Notes: generated from the sequence alone by a model not told the origin. A stretch of DNA of 64,000 bases from Yamagishiella unicocca (GCA_003116995.1 BDSL01000005.1:1302001-1366000), one strand, 5' to 3'. Shown: positions 9,548-21,537, numbered from the stretch's first letter. Translations and numbers: made by a program.

Positions 9548-12500
9548 AGGTGCGTTCGGCCGGTCAATGGCCCGGACCGCAGCACTGTGGGCTCTCCGGC
9601 GGCACATGCGGGACGGGGTACCGGGACGGAAGCAGCCCGCGGACGAGTCCACCTCCCTCCTAGAGAGCGTGCTGTAGGCGGTGGTCGGGAACCCCGGTTC
9701 GAAGTCGGCGTCGTGCACTCCGAAGGGGTGCCTCCCTAGCGCCTGTTCCGAGAGGCTGCGGCACGACTGATGGCTCCTAGACACCCCCCCCGAGGCCGAT
9801 GCCGAGGACAGCCCCGAGGAGGGCCCGGATCCACCCATGCTGCTCAGATCCCTGCTAACGAGGCGCTCCACCCGGAGGCTGCCCACGTTGAGGGCATGCG
9901 GCGAGGAGCGATCCTGGTCGCAACGAATGGCCGCCAATGCAGCGGCGCGGCCGCCACCGCCGCCGCCGCCGCCGCTACTGCTGGCCAGGCCGCTGCTGGC
10001 CAGCTTGCGTAGGGCCCTGCTGCTACTGCCGCTGCTGCCGCCGGTGCTGTCGCACCGCGACCCCGCCGGCTGGCGCAGGACAATCATAACGGGGGGTGGC
10101 GGGAGGACCCGGTCACACGACATAGGCATCGAGGGATGGGGGATGGGAGGTTAGGTTGCTGACTGCTGGGGGTTGAGCAGGGCAGCCAGCCACGCCCCCA
10201 ACCGGGCGCCCTCCTTCATCCTCACGCACCTGCCGGATCGCGCGGATGCTCAGTGCCTTCGCAGCCGTCGCTGCGCATGCTACACTGCCCGCCGTCGCCG
10301 TCGCCGTCACCGCCGCCTTCGCTGCGCCCTTGCGCTCCGCCTCCTGCGCCTCCGCCTCCGCCAGCGCCACCGTCGACAGCAGCTTTTGCCGCAGCGCCGC
10401 CGCCGCGATCGCCGCCAGCGTGGGGGCGCCCAGGCTCGCCACCTGCAGGTCACAGATTCAGAACGTGCTATATATATTAGCTGTCGCCAAACGACGTAGT
10501 AATATCCAACTTCTGACATGTCCCAACCCCAAAAATTAGAAACTCGGTCAAAAACGGTATCCTAACCGGCTTTCCTGGCCAGTGCCGACCCACGGGTTTT
10601 CCTCGCATACCCTTCCCTGGAGCGCCTAGATGCCCAGCCGCCCGCCCGCCCGCCCCCTCGCCTCACCTGCGACCCCTCGTCCCCCCCTAGCACCCGTGTG
10701 AGCGGCTGGCCGGGGTGCAGCACCACCGCCAGATACCTCAACGCCGGGTACTGCGAGGCCGCCAGGTGCCAGGGCTGCTTCCGGCAGGCGTTGCGGGCCA
10801 TGCGGGGGTCCACGACCTGGCCGGTGTGGCGGCGGGCGGCCTGATAGGGAGAGGGGTTGTGGGGGGCGCGGGAAGGTCACAAGGACGGCTGCACTAGGAC
10901 GGCTGCACTAGGACGGCTGCACAAGGACGGCTGCACTAGGACGGCTGCACTAGGACGGCTGCACAAGGACGGCTGCACAAGGACGGCTGCACAAGGACGG
11001 CTGCACTAGGACGGCTGCACAAGGACGGCTGCACTAGGACGGCTGCACTAGGACGGCTGCACAAGGACGGCTGCACAAGGACGGCTGCACTAGGACGGCT
11101 GCACTAGGACGGCTGCACTAGGACGGCTGCACAAGGACGGCTGCACAAGGACGGCTGCACAAGGACGGCTGCACTAGGACGGCTGCACAAGGACGGCTGC
11201 ACTAGGACGGCTGCACTAGGACGGCTGCACAAGGACGGCTGCACTAGGACGGCTGCACTAGGACGGCTGCACAAGGACGGCTGCACAAGGACGGCTGCAC
11301 TAGGACGGCTGCACTAGGACGGCTGCACTAGGACGGCTGCACTAGGACGGCTGCACAAGGACGGCTGCACTAGGACGGCTGCACTAGGACGGCTGCACAA
11401 GGACGGCTGCACAAGGACGGCTGCACTAGGACGGCTGCACTAGGACGGCTGCACTAGGACGGCTGCACTGGGACGGCTGAGGAGTGCGCTACGTGGGAAG
11501 CGGGGAGCGCATCGAGGGCACCGACAGTGCAGTGCGCTGTGAGCAGCGGGGGCGGAGAAGCGCAGTGCGGGCGCCTTACGTAATATCGGAGGAGCTCCTG
11601 GACGGCGGTTGCGTTGCCCCTCACCGCCGCGAAGTGCAGCGGCGTGGAGCACGAGTCGCAGTCCAGCCACACGTCGTAGCTGTATGAGGAGGTTTGCGCG
11701 TTGATGTCCGGGTCGTGCCGCAGCAGCTCGCGCAGCACCTCATGCCGCTCGTAGTACACCGCGTAGTGCAGCGGCGTGAGGCCGCTCAACGAACAGGCGT
11801 CGACGTACCTGAAAAACGATTGGGGTTGGCGGTTGGCGCGCCGCGTCGAGTTGGTTGGAAAGTAGTTGCGGCGTCCGAGAGCGCACGGCGCACGACCGTG
11901 CCCGCTCCCACTGAACCACTGACCTCCCGACCCACTTACTCGACCGACCCACTCACCCTACCGACCCACCGACCCACCGACCCACCCACCTGGAGCCGTC
12001 TCGCGACCGCCCTCATCTCCCGACCCACTGACCCACCGACCCACTGATCCACGGTCCACTGACCCATGAAACCACCCACCTGGAGCCGTCTCGCGACACC
12101 TGCTGCGACATGGCGCTCCGCATCAGCGCCGCCACGCAGCCAGCGCAGCCAGCGATGGCGGCGTAGTGCAGCGCCATGCGGCAGCCGCAGCGGTCAACAA
12201 CCCAGGGGTTGGCGCCCTAAGGAGGTTGCAGGGGTTGCAGGGGGTTATGGGAATTGGATAATTTGGGCGCGTAGTGAGGACGAGGGTTGCCGCCACTCCC
12301 CCTGCCCCTGCCACTCCTCCTGCCCCCCCTCCCCCTCCTGCTCTCCTGGCCCTGCTCCCCCTCCTGCCTCCACTCCTCCGGCCAACTCCCCTGCCCTCCT
12401 GACCACCCCTCCCCCTCCTCCCCCCCCCACCTGCTCCAGCAGGTACTTGACCAGCTCGGGGCAGCCCGCATAGCACGCATGCATCAAGGGCGTTTGGCCT

Positions 12501-14134
12501 GATGGTGCGAAGAGGTGCAGAGGCGGGGGGGGGCGCAGAGCGGGGTTGTTGAGCGGGGAGTGGAGTGGCGGGGAGTGGAGTGGCGGGGAGTGGAGTGGCG
12601 GGGAGTGGAGTGGCGGGGAGTGAAGTGGCGGGGAGTGGAGTGGCGGAGAGTGGAGCGGCGGGGAGTGGAGTGGCGGGGAGTGAAGTGGCGGGGAGTGAAG
12701 TGGCGGGGAGTGAAGTGGCGGGGAGTGGAGTGGCGGGGAGTGGAGTGGCGGGGAGTGGAGTGGCGGGGGGTGGAGTGGCGGGGGGTGGAGTGGAGTGGCT
12801 GCAGGCGGGCTGCGGAAAGACGGAAGGAAACAGCCAAGCGCGAGCGCGGCAGGTACCCGCGGCAGAGTGACGGGGGCTGCGGCGGCAGCGGCAGCGGCAG
12901 CGGACGCGGACGCGGCAGCGGACACGGCAGCGGACACGGCGGTGGTGGTGGTGGTGGTGGTGGCGGTGGCGGTGGCGGTGGTGGTGGTGGTGGTGGTGGT
13001 GGTGGTGGTGGTGGTGGTGGTGGTGGTGGTGGTGGTGGTGGTGGTGGTGGCGGCGTTGTTACCTTTTCCGTTGCACATGCCCACTGCGATGCGAAGGCCC
13101 TCCGACGGTGTGGCCGGAAGTGGGAGGCCCATCCGGCGACAGTATGGCCCCACAGCTTCTCGCACGGTGGCCACACTGCTTCCCGTCAGGAACTCGAACA
13201 TGCGCTGCACGACCTGCGATCCAGAGAGGGTGGGGGGTAGCGAGAAGGCCCGGTTACGTGGGAGGGGGGACAGGAGGAAACGAAGAGGGGATGGGACGGA
13301 GGCTGAGGAAGAGGGAAGCGGGGTTGGTGGTTGGTGGTTGGGTTCGGAGCCACGCGTTGGGTTGGCTGGTGGTTGGGGATGGAGTGATCCGCTTTTGGGG
13401 AGGAGGAGCGGCGGGGGGGAGGAGGAGCGGCGGGAGGGAGGCGACAGGTCATGATGGGGAGGGGTAGTGCACGGCGACATGGCCCCACACAGCCGAGTGG
13501 TAACCACCCAGCCGCGTGGGTGACGGTTGCCTGGATGAGGCGCGGGGTGTTACGAGGAACGGTCCAACCAAGGCCCAGACCTGCTACGCCCCAGGTGCTA
13601 TTCGTGCGCAACTGTCCTACGCCGGAAACAAACCGCTGCTTTCCTGACCGCGCCCAGCGGCATAGCCCCCTGCCTCCTAGCGCGCCTCCGCCCCTCTCAA
13701 AACTTGCGCCGAGTTGGGTAATATCCTCCAGTGCCAGCACCCATGACATACTACGCGTTTCTCCCAGTACGCGTTTCTCCCAGACGCGTTTCCCTCATGC
13801 CCGTTGAGGGGCTTAGGCCCCCCGGCACCGCGAGAGGGCAATTGGTCGGTTTTGTTCGCCCCCATATCCCGACAGCGGATCGGCCGCGCCAGGATGTAGT
13901 TGATGGAATAAAAAAACAGTGCCAACTCACCTGCACTTGCTTCCGTTCACAAGCCACGTGCACCCATGTCTGCGCAACGCCGCCCAGCAACAGGCTCAGC
14001 CCTGGAACGGGCTTGCTGAGGAGCGCCGGCTGACCTGCGAGCTTTTCCAGTAGTCCCTGATCGGCATCCTCGTCGATGCTGGACGGACTGAGCGGAGCGA
14101 CCGATGCGGCGAGGCAAGAAGAGCCGCTGCCCAT
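9092..14134 (-). CDS. Ankyrin-repeat RING-type E3 ubiquitin ligase (XB3/XBAT31-like)
   Basis: Eight exons: 14134-13931, 13213-13063, 12498-12431, 12216-12080, 11808-11580, 10840-10667, 10442-10230, 10069-9092 (TGA). The sum is 717 codons plus stop with consistent phases. The start MGSGSSC fits N-myristoylation (Gly2, Ser6) with Cys7 for palmitoylation, as in plant XB3-type ligases, and supports this ATG. Ankyrin repeats run from about residue 55 to 330 (TWVHVACERKQVQVVQ, GQTPLMHACYAGCPEL, RMALHYAAIAGCAGC, LTPLHYAVYYERHEV, STPLHFAAVRGNATA, QPWHLAASQYPALRY). A Ser/Gly-rich linker follows. A C3HC4 RING lies near residues 628-672 (CNVC, CQHGLCATC, CPFC), then a Gln-rich tail of AKQQQQQL units. 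Predicted role: membrane-anchored E2-dependent substrate ubiquitination. The last acceptor (10069) is the least certain junction. Confidence 0.9.
10878..11479 (-). repeat. 14-bp minisatellite, about 43 copies, two unit variants
   Basis: Unit GGACGGCTGCACTA or GGACGGCTGCACAA, head to tail, filling most of the 739-base intron between exons 11808-11580 and 10840-10667 of the RING ligase gene. One base (T or A) is dimorphic and the final unit carries G. The unit length is not a multiple of three and the array is non-coding. Confidence 0.97.
12553..12794 (-). repeat. 15-bp minisatellite GGGGAGTGGAGTGGC
   Basis: About 16 head-to-tail units with a few substitutions (AGTGAAGTGG, GGGGTGG variants). 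It lies in the ligase intron 12499-13062 just upstream, in gene sense, of the 68-nt exon. Confidence 0.95.
12940..13052 (-). repeat. (GGT)n/(ACC)n trinucleotide tract
   Basis: About 37 GGT units with some GGC, starting about ten bases inside the donor side of the same ligase intron. In gene sense it reads (ACC)n; in one frame it gives a spurious poly-Thr open frame. Confidence 0.95.
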
Positions 14135-15079
14135 GAGGCGCCAGTTAGTTATGTTCCAGGGCTGCTCACAGGTCCGGCGACCGGTTATGCTCTGGAGTGA
14201 AGCTACCAGCTGTGAAGCGACCGACGTTCAAGGACCTCTTAACGCCCGCTCTCGTAATGAAAGTGCCCGCCACGTGACGTCAGCGCTTTATGGCGGCTTG
14301 ACTAAGGTATCTCCAAATGTTAATTGTATAACCATGTCACAATGCAAGGAACTTGCGCACTTGGGCTCGCACTCAACAGGGCAGTACAGTCTCTTTCAAT
14401 GCCTCAAGCAACTAAGAAAGCGGCTTCCCACTGCTGTTCAATTCCCCTATACGCAGCTAGAATAAGTTTTGACGGTGCTCAGTTGAGGAGCGCGCAGACA
14501 CGGCTTCGCGCGACAGGAATATGACACCAGTCAGGACTAAAACGGGTAATACTGGCAAGATTATATATGGGAGTTGGGAAGTGTTGCCGTTGTCAAATAC
14601 CTTAAGGCTACGAATGTCGCTGGTAGTAAGCACGGGCTAAGATTTGTACGACATGTTACGGGGCAGCGCGGCCACCCTTCCTCGCTCTGACCCAAGCCGC
14701 CCCCAGCTCTGAGCATGAGATATATTGCGTTGATTTGTGTCTGGAACTGCCGTGTAACTGAATACATAGTTTATTAAAACCGCCCAGCCTTCATCCTGAA
14801 CCCTAGACCAATGCATCATTGCCACGTTAGCGTTTGCCATTACAAACTTGCGTGGTGGCCCAGGCCCCGCACACGCCCCCGCCCCCCTAGGTGTGACTCT
14901 TGCACGCATGTGTTGAATATACGGATCGGACTCGCAGGATATCGCGGGACACCGTTTAGGTATCTTCGTTACTTCGTGTCCATTCATCCACTCCGGTGTA
15001 CCCTCAACATTCGATGTTTCGGTACATCATGTGTTGCACGCGGCGGCTTCGTTGGTTGACAAGCTCGAGTATGAGATTC

Positions 15080-15455
15080 TATGTTACAGTGTCCGCAAGC
15101 CCGGCAACCCATACCGGGACCTCCCCGCACAAGAAGCCAGCGCTAGCAGCCAGCAAACGCCCCAAAAGGCCCAGGGAAAACAGGAAGCCCCGCCTTGCCC
15201 AAGAGGGCGGGGCCCCGACAAAAGTAAAAGAACAACCCAGGAACACAACCCAAGCCCCACCGCAGAAAAAACGGCGTGACCCGACAGCCCGGACCAACGA
15301 CGGGCCAGGGCACCGTCCACACGCGGAAAATGCCCCACCCGAAAGGTCGGTCACTAAATGGAAGTTCAGCACTACGGGCAGTCCCAACAAATCAAGGCTA
15401 CGAGCATGGGTGCCCCAGGCACACCCACCAACACCGTCGCAGAAAATATAAAGGC
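15080..15455 (+). repeat. Diverged interspersed repeat, copy A
   Basis: It shares several blocks in the same order with 16378-16810: CCCATACCGxGACCTC, AAGCCAGCGCTAGCAGCCAG, ACGCCCC...GGCCCGAC, ACAGCCCGGACC and GGCAGTCCCAACxAA. The copies differ by many indels, so they are old. Confidence 0.8.
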
Positions 15456-15649
15456 CCGCCGCGCTCAGATCGTTTCCTAAGTGCGCGCGGACGACGCATG
15501 GTCCATTGTCGCGTCGCTGTCGTCGGCGCTGCCTAGGTGGGCCTTATGCTGATTCCTATCTCCCGGCTCGCGATGCGTGTTCATGGCGATCTCTATGTCG
15601 TTGTCGAATGCATATGAGCTGAGGACGCTGTAACATCTTATCATCGAAA

Positions 15650-15736
15650 TTGTTACAGTGTCCTTAGATAGGCCCTGACGAACCCAGGACAAGGAGGAGG
15701 AGGAGGAGGCCTTGTCCCGGGCTTGAGGGCACAATG
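15650..15736. repeat. Short element with imperfect inverted ends
   Basis: The left end TTACAGTGTCC...GGACAAGG and the right end CCTTGTCC...GGGCTTGAGGGCACAATG are roughly inverted. Related ends occur at 15082 (ACAGTGTCCGCAAGCCCGG), 15908, 16245 (GCAGTGTCCTCAAGCCCG) and 16868 (CTGTCCCGGGCCTCGAAGGC). This resembles a family of small non-autonomous elements; no target duplication was established. Confidence 0.5.
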
Positions 15737-16377
15737 TCATTTTTTACTACTGGCCACGTCACGGGGACCCGAAATGTATTCTTCGGCACGTTTACGGCTT
15801 GCTGATGACCCTTTAGTGTACCGACACATTACTGCTATCCGTCATCGCTCGTAGGCACTACGCAGACACTTTTCCCGCCCCCTTTCCTTAGTAATAAGGA
15901 ATTACGTTGTCCTCAATCCTGGACGAACCCAGGACAAGAAGAGGGGCCCATGCCCATTCAGGCCCATTTCCTCACCATAGGAAAGCCATAATAGGCTTAC
16001 GTCGCGCGCCACCTATTTGCTACATACTCAGGAGCAATTAATTTCATCCTCGAACAGACCGGCGCTGAGAGTCCTACTAGTAACAATAAGATGTTACCGT
16101 TCGTTGGCCGTCGAACGGGCCCAACATACGCACGGCGGTCGAGCGAGCGGGCCCCCCCCCGGGGCGACGGCGGGCACGTACATATGTATATCCGATCGCG
16201 TGTTCCCTTCCACCTGCCCAGCGAGGAAACTAATAATGATAAGATGTTGCAGTGTCCTCAAGCCCGTGCGAACCCAGAGAGAAGAAAGGCCCATGTCCGT
16301 GGCCTCACCATGGCTGAACCCAGCAGGCGCCCCGAAGGGCACAGGAAAGCCTTGAAACGCACAAAACCAGGACAAAC

Positions 16378-16810
16378 GGGGCACCCCATACCGAGACCTC
16401 ACCGTACGACGGGGCACCCCATACCGAGACCTCACCGTACGACGGGGAACCCATACCGAGACCTCACCGTACGACAAGCCAGCGCTAGCAGCCAGCAGAC
16501 GCCCCTGAAAGCACAGGGGCAAAGACAGGAAATCCCGCCGCGCCCAAGAAGGCGTGGGCCCGACGGAAAAGGACAGCCCAGGCACCCCAAGGCCCGCCGT
16601 TAAAATAAACGGTGGGACCAGCCAGCAGCCCGGACCGACAGGCTGGGTACGGAAAGCCCCCGCGGCCCGAGAAACTACTCGGCCGAGAGAAAACGTCCAA
16701 CACGAAAAGCCGTCCAGTAAAGGGAACTTCAGCACGACGGGCAGTCCCAACGAACTAAGGCTAAGAGGACGGGGGGAACGCCAACCCGGGCAGACGGCGC
16801 CCCAGGCGAA
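16378..16810 (+). repeat. Diverged interspersed repeat, copy B
   Basis: Counterpart of 15080-15455. It starts with three tandem copies of a unit of about 33 bases (GGGGCACCCCATACCGAGAC...CGTACGAC) where copy A has one. The flanks 16245 and 16868-16890 carry roughly inverted ends, so the repeat may be the interior of a larger terminal-inverted-repeat element. Confidence 0.75.
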
Positions 16811-18538
16811 CCCACCAACATAATCGCAGCCAACATAAACAACTAGGCGGAGCAAAGCACACGGGAGAAAGAACCAGAAACTGTCCCGGGCCTCGAAGGC
16901 ACCAGATTTTGTATTGGATGGAAGGTCACTCAGTTAGTGGCTACGGCAGTGCATGCACCCTCAATGCTGCTCAACGTTAGTTTTGCCCCTTGGTTATCGG
17001 CCAAAGCCGATAGGACCACCAAATGCAATCATTTTGTGCTTCCTTGTCTACGAAAGATAAGAGGTTATTGCTCACCTATGACACCGTATTTGCCAATAGA
17101 GCGTTTGGAAAATGCTTAATAACAGGGGGCTCGATGATCCATGACTCGCTCCTCACGTTCAGACAGTGCCGAACGCAGCACTGCAGCAAGCGGAATGGAT
17201 GGAGTCGACGCCGTCCAGGGCGGTCTGTGCGAGTTGTCAAGCGAGCGTAAGCAGCTGCTGCCCTGCAATGCTATGTGGTAGCGGCAGATAGAGCTGGCGG
17301 GCCCGCCTTACCTATCCCGGCGAGTGCAACGTACCGGTATGTATGACGTCCCTCCTATCTAGGGTCCGACTGCCACAGCAGGGTGTGGCCCAGGGGCTCT
17401 CCCGAATCAACGTGATATATTGACTCAGCCAGGCAACGGAGTTAGCTGGATCCCTAGGGAAGTAAACATTATGCGTCGACTGTATATGCGACGACGACGT
17501 TCGACCATTTTTTTTATGGAGGCGTGTCGCTAAAGGCGGTCCACCACGTACGGCACCACGGCGACGACAAGCGCGTGCCCTATATCCCACAAATCAGCAG
17601 CGTGCCCATGACTAAGGACCGGGAATCAGATCCCCACCGCGAGCCATGCCGTCGATTTGGGTCACTTCCGGGCTGGTGAAAAATCAACCTTTCCGTAAAC
17701 TAGTAGTGCTTATTTCCGTCTCCACCTCCGTCCACAGCACTCTCAGGCCCCCCTGCCACGCCTGGTCAAATGTGACACACGCTCGCTGCATCCAGCACAT
17801 TTCCTCACGCACCCTGCAACTAGATACTATACCTTGCCAACAACACAGACCGCTAGAATGATGACCGCATAAGATAACTAGGTGTTGGTAGATGCCCAAA
17901 CCGACGAATGAATATCATGAGTGCGACACTGTTGGCAGCTGCCATGCCTAGCACAACACAGCAGATCATGAACTAATTAAGTCCGCAAATATAAAGTCTA
18001 AGCGAGGTCCTCCCTTAAATCAATGTGCGGGCTCCTCGCTCGCGCCTCGCGTGCTAAATGAGAATCGAAAGCACCGCCACTGTGCGCGGCGTTGCTGTCT
18101 AGACGCGTCGCCGGGTGGCCGCTGCCCTGGCTGACGCGGTTGGGAATGGTCGAACACCACCCCTCGTCCCCCTCATCCTCATGTCCATGTATGTCGTCCT
18201 CCGGTACGACAGTCGTAGCAGCAATAACAACCACCGTAGCAAGAGTGCGCGGCACAACCTGCAGCACAACCCGCAACAACAGCATACACGCCCGGTATCA
18301 GGAGTTCACAAGTCGCGATCACCGTGGCGTGCCTTATATGCAACACTGCGCGTGTCATTTGTCGCTCAGCCGCAAACCTTCACGCAAATCAACCAACCAA
18401 CCAACGCGGCGCGCGCCTGCGTGGCCGGGGTAGCAACCCAACTGCTGGACGGTCTTCACCCCTGGGATGCCCTACCAGTAGACGCAGAATTTGCGCGTCA
18501 AGTGGGCCCTATCCTCCGCCCGCCCGCTGTCGCCCTTC

Positions 18539-18543
18539 TTACA
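18539..18543 (-). terminator. Candidate TGTAA signal of the MYB gene
   Basis: TGTAA on the minus strand lies 247 bases beyond the MYB stop codon. A second TGTAA overlaps the stop codon itself (ATG TAA, 18794-18790) and is less likely to be used. Confidence 0.4.
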
Positions 18544-18789
18544 TTCCGACCGGAATCCGGGCCAGGATCCTACCTGCCACCGGTTGCCAAATTAAGCTTC
18601 ATCCGGTGTCGTCATTGTCATTTATCCCCACCCCCTGCTACTTGACGGCGCTCGCTCCTCTCTACCTCCTACTGCCTGCTCCCTTCTGTCGCATATCCTC
18701 CAGGCTGGGCAAGCTGTGCGGCACACCCACTCTCTAACAAAATGAGCACACGCCCTCCGGGCAGTGCAGCAGTACATTGGCACGACCCT

Positions 18790-21537
18790 TTACATTCCAA
18801 GACAAGCCAGTAGCTCGTCGTCCGTGATGCAAGTGAAGCCCATGACGATGGCACCGGCACCGGTACCCGCACCAGCACCGGCACCCGCACCGGCAGCCCC
18901 CTTGTACGACGACCGGCTAGCACCCGCTCCCGTGGTTATGCTGACGCCGCCGGCCTTCGCCGCTGGCGCATGCCCTCCGTACGGCTGTGACGTCACGGCG
19001 AAGTTGTGGCTGGCGGCCGGCTGCGCAGTCAAACACACGACGGCGGGCGGGCGGAGTCCGGTCGGTGGACCTTGAGAGAACCAAAGGGGAGCAGAGGAGC
19101 CGTCGCTTCGGTCGCTGTCGTTACCCACAAGCGGCTGCCAGTGCGTGGGGACGACGACAGCGGCAGTGGCTGTGGCGGTGGCGGCGGCAGAGGCGTCACA
19201 GGAGGGGGTCCAGCTGGACTCCAAATACAGCCCACCTCCCGTTGGCATGAGGGGCTGCGAGGCAGCGGCAGCAGCTGCAGATGGCTGCATCGCCACGAGC
19301 CCCATGGGAGCGTCCCAGGGGTTTTGCGAGCCAGGCAGCGACCAGTCCATGGGCTCATTTGATGGCGCGGGGCCGGTGCCACTGCTCCAGTCAGTCAGGC
19401 CACAGCCCCAATCGATGGCACCACAGCGGTTGGGCACACCGTACGGCGCGGCGAATGGGTTCGCGCCGGCGGCTCCAGCGCCGATGGAGGCCGCCGCGGC
19501 GCAGGCCTTTGCGGCTGATGCCATAGCGAAGGCGGAAGCGGGAGCCGGGGCGGTAGTCACGGCCCCGAATGACATGCGTCTCGTTGCCGGGGCGCCGTGA
19601 TCGAAGTCGGGGCCAGCGGGCGGAGCAGCAGCTGAGGAGCTGCCACGCGCAGCGGCCATGACGTGATCGAAGCCGGGGGCAGCGGGAGGGGCAGCAGCTG
19701 AGGAGCTGCCGCGCGCAGCGGCCAAGTGCCATGCCTCTGGGACACCTGGAGGGGCAGGAGGGAGGAGGGAGGATGGGGCGTTGGGGCATCATGCCACGGC
19801 TCGGGACGTTAGGAGTTGCAGGGGGCGTTTGGACTAGTCGAGAAACGCCTTCGAAGCCTTCGATCGGATACGGCAGGACGCCTGTCCGGGTCCGGCGCTA
19901 ACTACTTGCAAAAAAAAGGCGTTGCCGCGTCACGAGCAAATCAAGCCCCCCGTCGGCAGCCCTTACAACTTCCACACAGCTGCCGAGACATAAGTAACCC
20001 TTGAGAGCTGACCCACCTGCTGACAGGGCGCTTAGCTCGCTGCCCATACTGGTTCTGTGGGTGGAGACGACAAGGGGGCACCGAGCACTGAGTGCGTCGC
20101 CCGCCGCGGGGCCCGCTATCCGTGCACCACTGGTGATCGTGTCTAGCTCCGTGAGGCGCCGACCCCGCGGGACAGCTGGCGGAGGGGCGGCATCGCGAAC
20201 GTCTGCAGGCGGCTGAGACGGAGCGGGCTGGCGGCGAGGCTTGCCCTGGCGCTTGGAAGCCTGGGGACGGACGGAAGGAAGGCCCGCAAGCGGACAGCAT
20301 TAGTAAATGTGTCGGAGAGGACAATGCCGCATTGGTATCCACTCCATAAAAATCTACTATTAACACAGCGAGCGTCGTCAGCTTGGCTATGTTCGCTTCC
20401 TATCTAGCACAAATCTAGCGGCTTTACTTGAGGAACCACGATAACTTGTGACACCTCTGTGCCGCCTGCTTACTCGTTTGGTCGTTTGTTGACCGGCGCC
20501 GTTGGTTGCGGCAGCTTGGAGGTGTTGCGCGGCGCGCATGGCCTGCTGTCGGACCGCCGGTTTGTCGGAACGATCTTTAAGTGCCGTCACGTAGGCACGC
20601 AGCACGGAGCGGGTTTGCAGCTTCCGGGCTCGCAGTGTGCTGTGCCAGATGTTCTGTGGCGGAGACGTCCGAGAAGGAAGCGGGGAAAGGGGGGAGCAGA
20701 GGGGGAGATGGTTGGTGACAGTGAGCGGGGAAAGCGGGAAAATTCATTGACATCGCGCTATCGTACATCCGGGTTGGAGCTTGGAAGTTGCTTGCCAGGG
20801 GTTCAGAGGATCATGGCAGCAGTGCAGGCAGCTCGGCGGCAGGTGGAGCTGTGTGTGGCGTGGTGTGGGTGAAAGGTGTGGATGGGTGACCACGTACTAT
20901 GCCGCAGAGTGGCGGCACTGACACGTCTTCCAATCCCCGCAGATGAGCCGTTCCAGGATATATCCGGATAAGGGGAAGAGAAAGGCTGCGTTCTTTCCAA
21001 TAGTTGTGAAGGAAGGTTTAAGCGCGTGTCATGGTGCTTAAAGTATTTTTTTGCGTCCAGGTCGACGGCTCGGATGACCGCGAAGTGGGCTGCATCACAT
21101 ATGTATCGATCACATCTTCTTCAGTTTGCTCTGGGGGGGAAAACTCGGGGCTGGCCCTCGCCAGCTGGCTCCCTTCGCAGCCCCAATAGGCGCTTGCGGA
21201 TATGTGTGTTGGTTGCAATCCAGACGCCGCTGCATCGACAACGCCCTGGGCTGTCCCCCAGCTACTGACTCACCTTGACCTCCGCAGGTGTTCGTCCTGG
21301 CAGACACTCTGCAATAGCCACCCATGCGTTCCCAAGAGTGCAATGGGCCTCCACGAGGACCATCTCCTCTTCACGCGTCCATTTGGGCCGTTGGCAACGG
21401 CTTCTCGAGGCGCCGGCTTGCGAGCCTTCATCGTCCGTGGAAGAAGCTGAGTCGTCAGCGTGCAGCAAGGGCACCCTGCTCGCGTCTTCATGATCGGACA
21501 GAGAGCCGGCCTCGCGTGAGTCGCCGTGCTGCTGCAT
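18790..21537 (-). CDS. Single-repeat (R3-like) MYB transcription factor
   Basis: Four exons: 21537-21274, 20653-20474, 20260-20017, 19745-18790 (TAA), phases 0/0/1, 547 codons. One MYB/SANT repeat spans residues 51-98: KWTREEEMVLVEAH, then LGNAWVAIAECLPGRT, then EVK|NIWHSTLRARK, with the third Trp right after the first splice. The repeat is closest to R3 of R2R3/3R-MYBs. No R2 precedes it; the N-terminus is acidic and Ser-rich (SLSDHED, SASSTDDEG). Basic stretches follow (TTKR, ASKRQGKPRR), a plausible nuclear localisation signal. The last exon is Ala/Gly/Ser/Pro-rich, begins with a 22-residue tandem duplication (AAARGSSSAAAPP) and has Trp-containing patches (MDWSLPGSQNPWD) that could be activation segments. 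Expected role: DNA-binding regulator with unknown targets. A pyrimidine-rich AG just before the ATG leaves room for a 5' exon. Confidence 0.86.

Larger units (their letters stand above)
14135..18789. other. Spacer with decayed interspersed repeats
   Basis: It contains the 5' flank of the ligase gene, a pair of diverged repeats (15080-15455, 16378-16810), a small inverted-terminal element near 15650, and the presumed 3' UTR of the MYB gene near its right edge. Base composition is mixed. No splice-consistent exon series or recognisable protein was found on either strand. Confidence 0.6.

Noticed and set aside
10878..11479. CRISPR-like regular array
   Set aside because: Units are contiguous 14-mers without unique spacers, inside an intron of a eukaryotic gene.
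12245..13507. 420-residue minus-strand open frame with poly-Thr and His-Ser-Pro-Pro repeats
   Set aside because: It reads through two ligase exons and the repeat-filled intron between them. Phases and the ankyrin sequence show the intron is spliced out.
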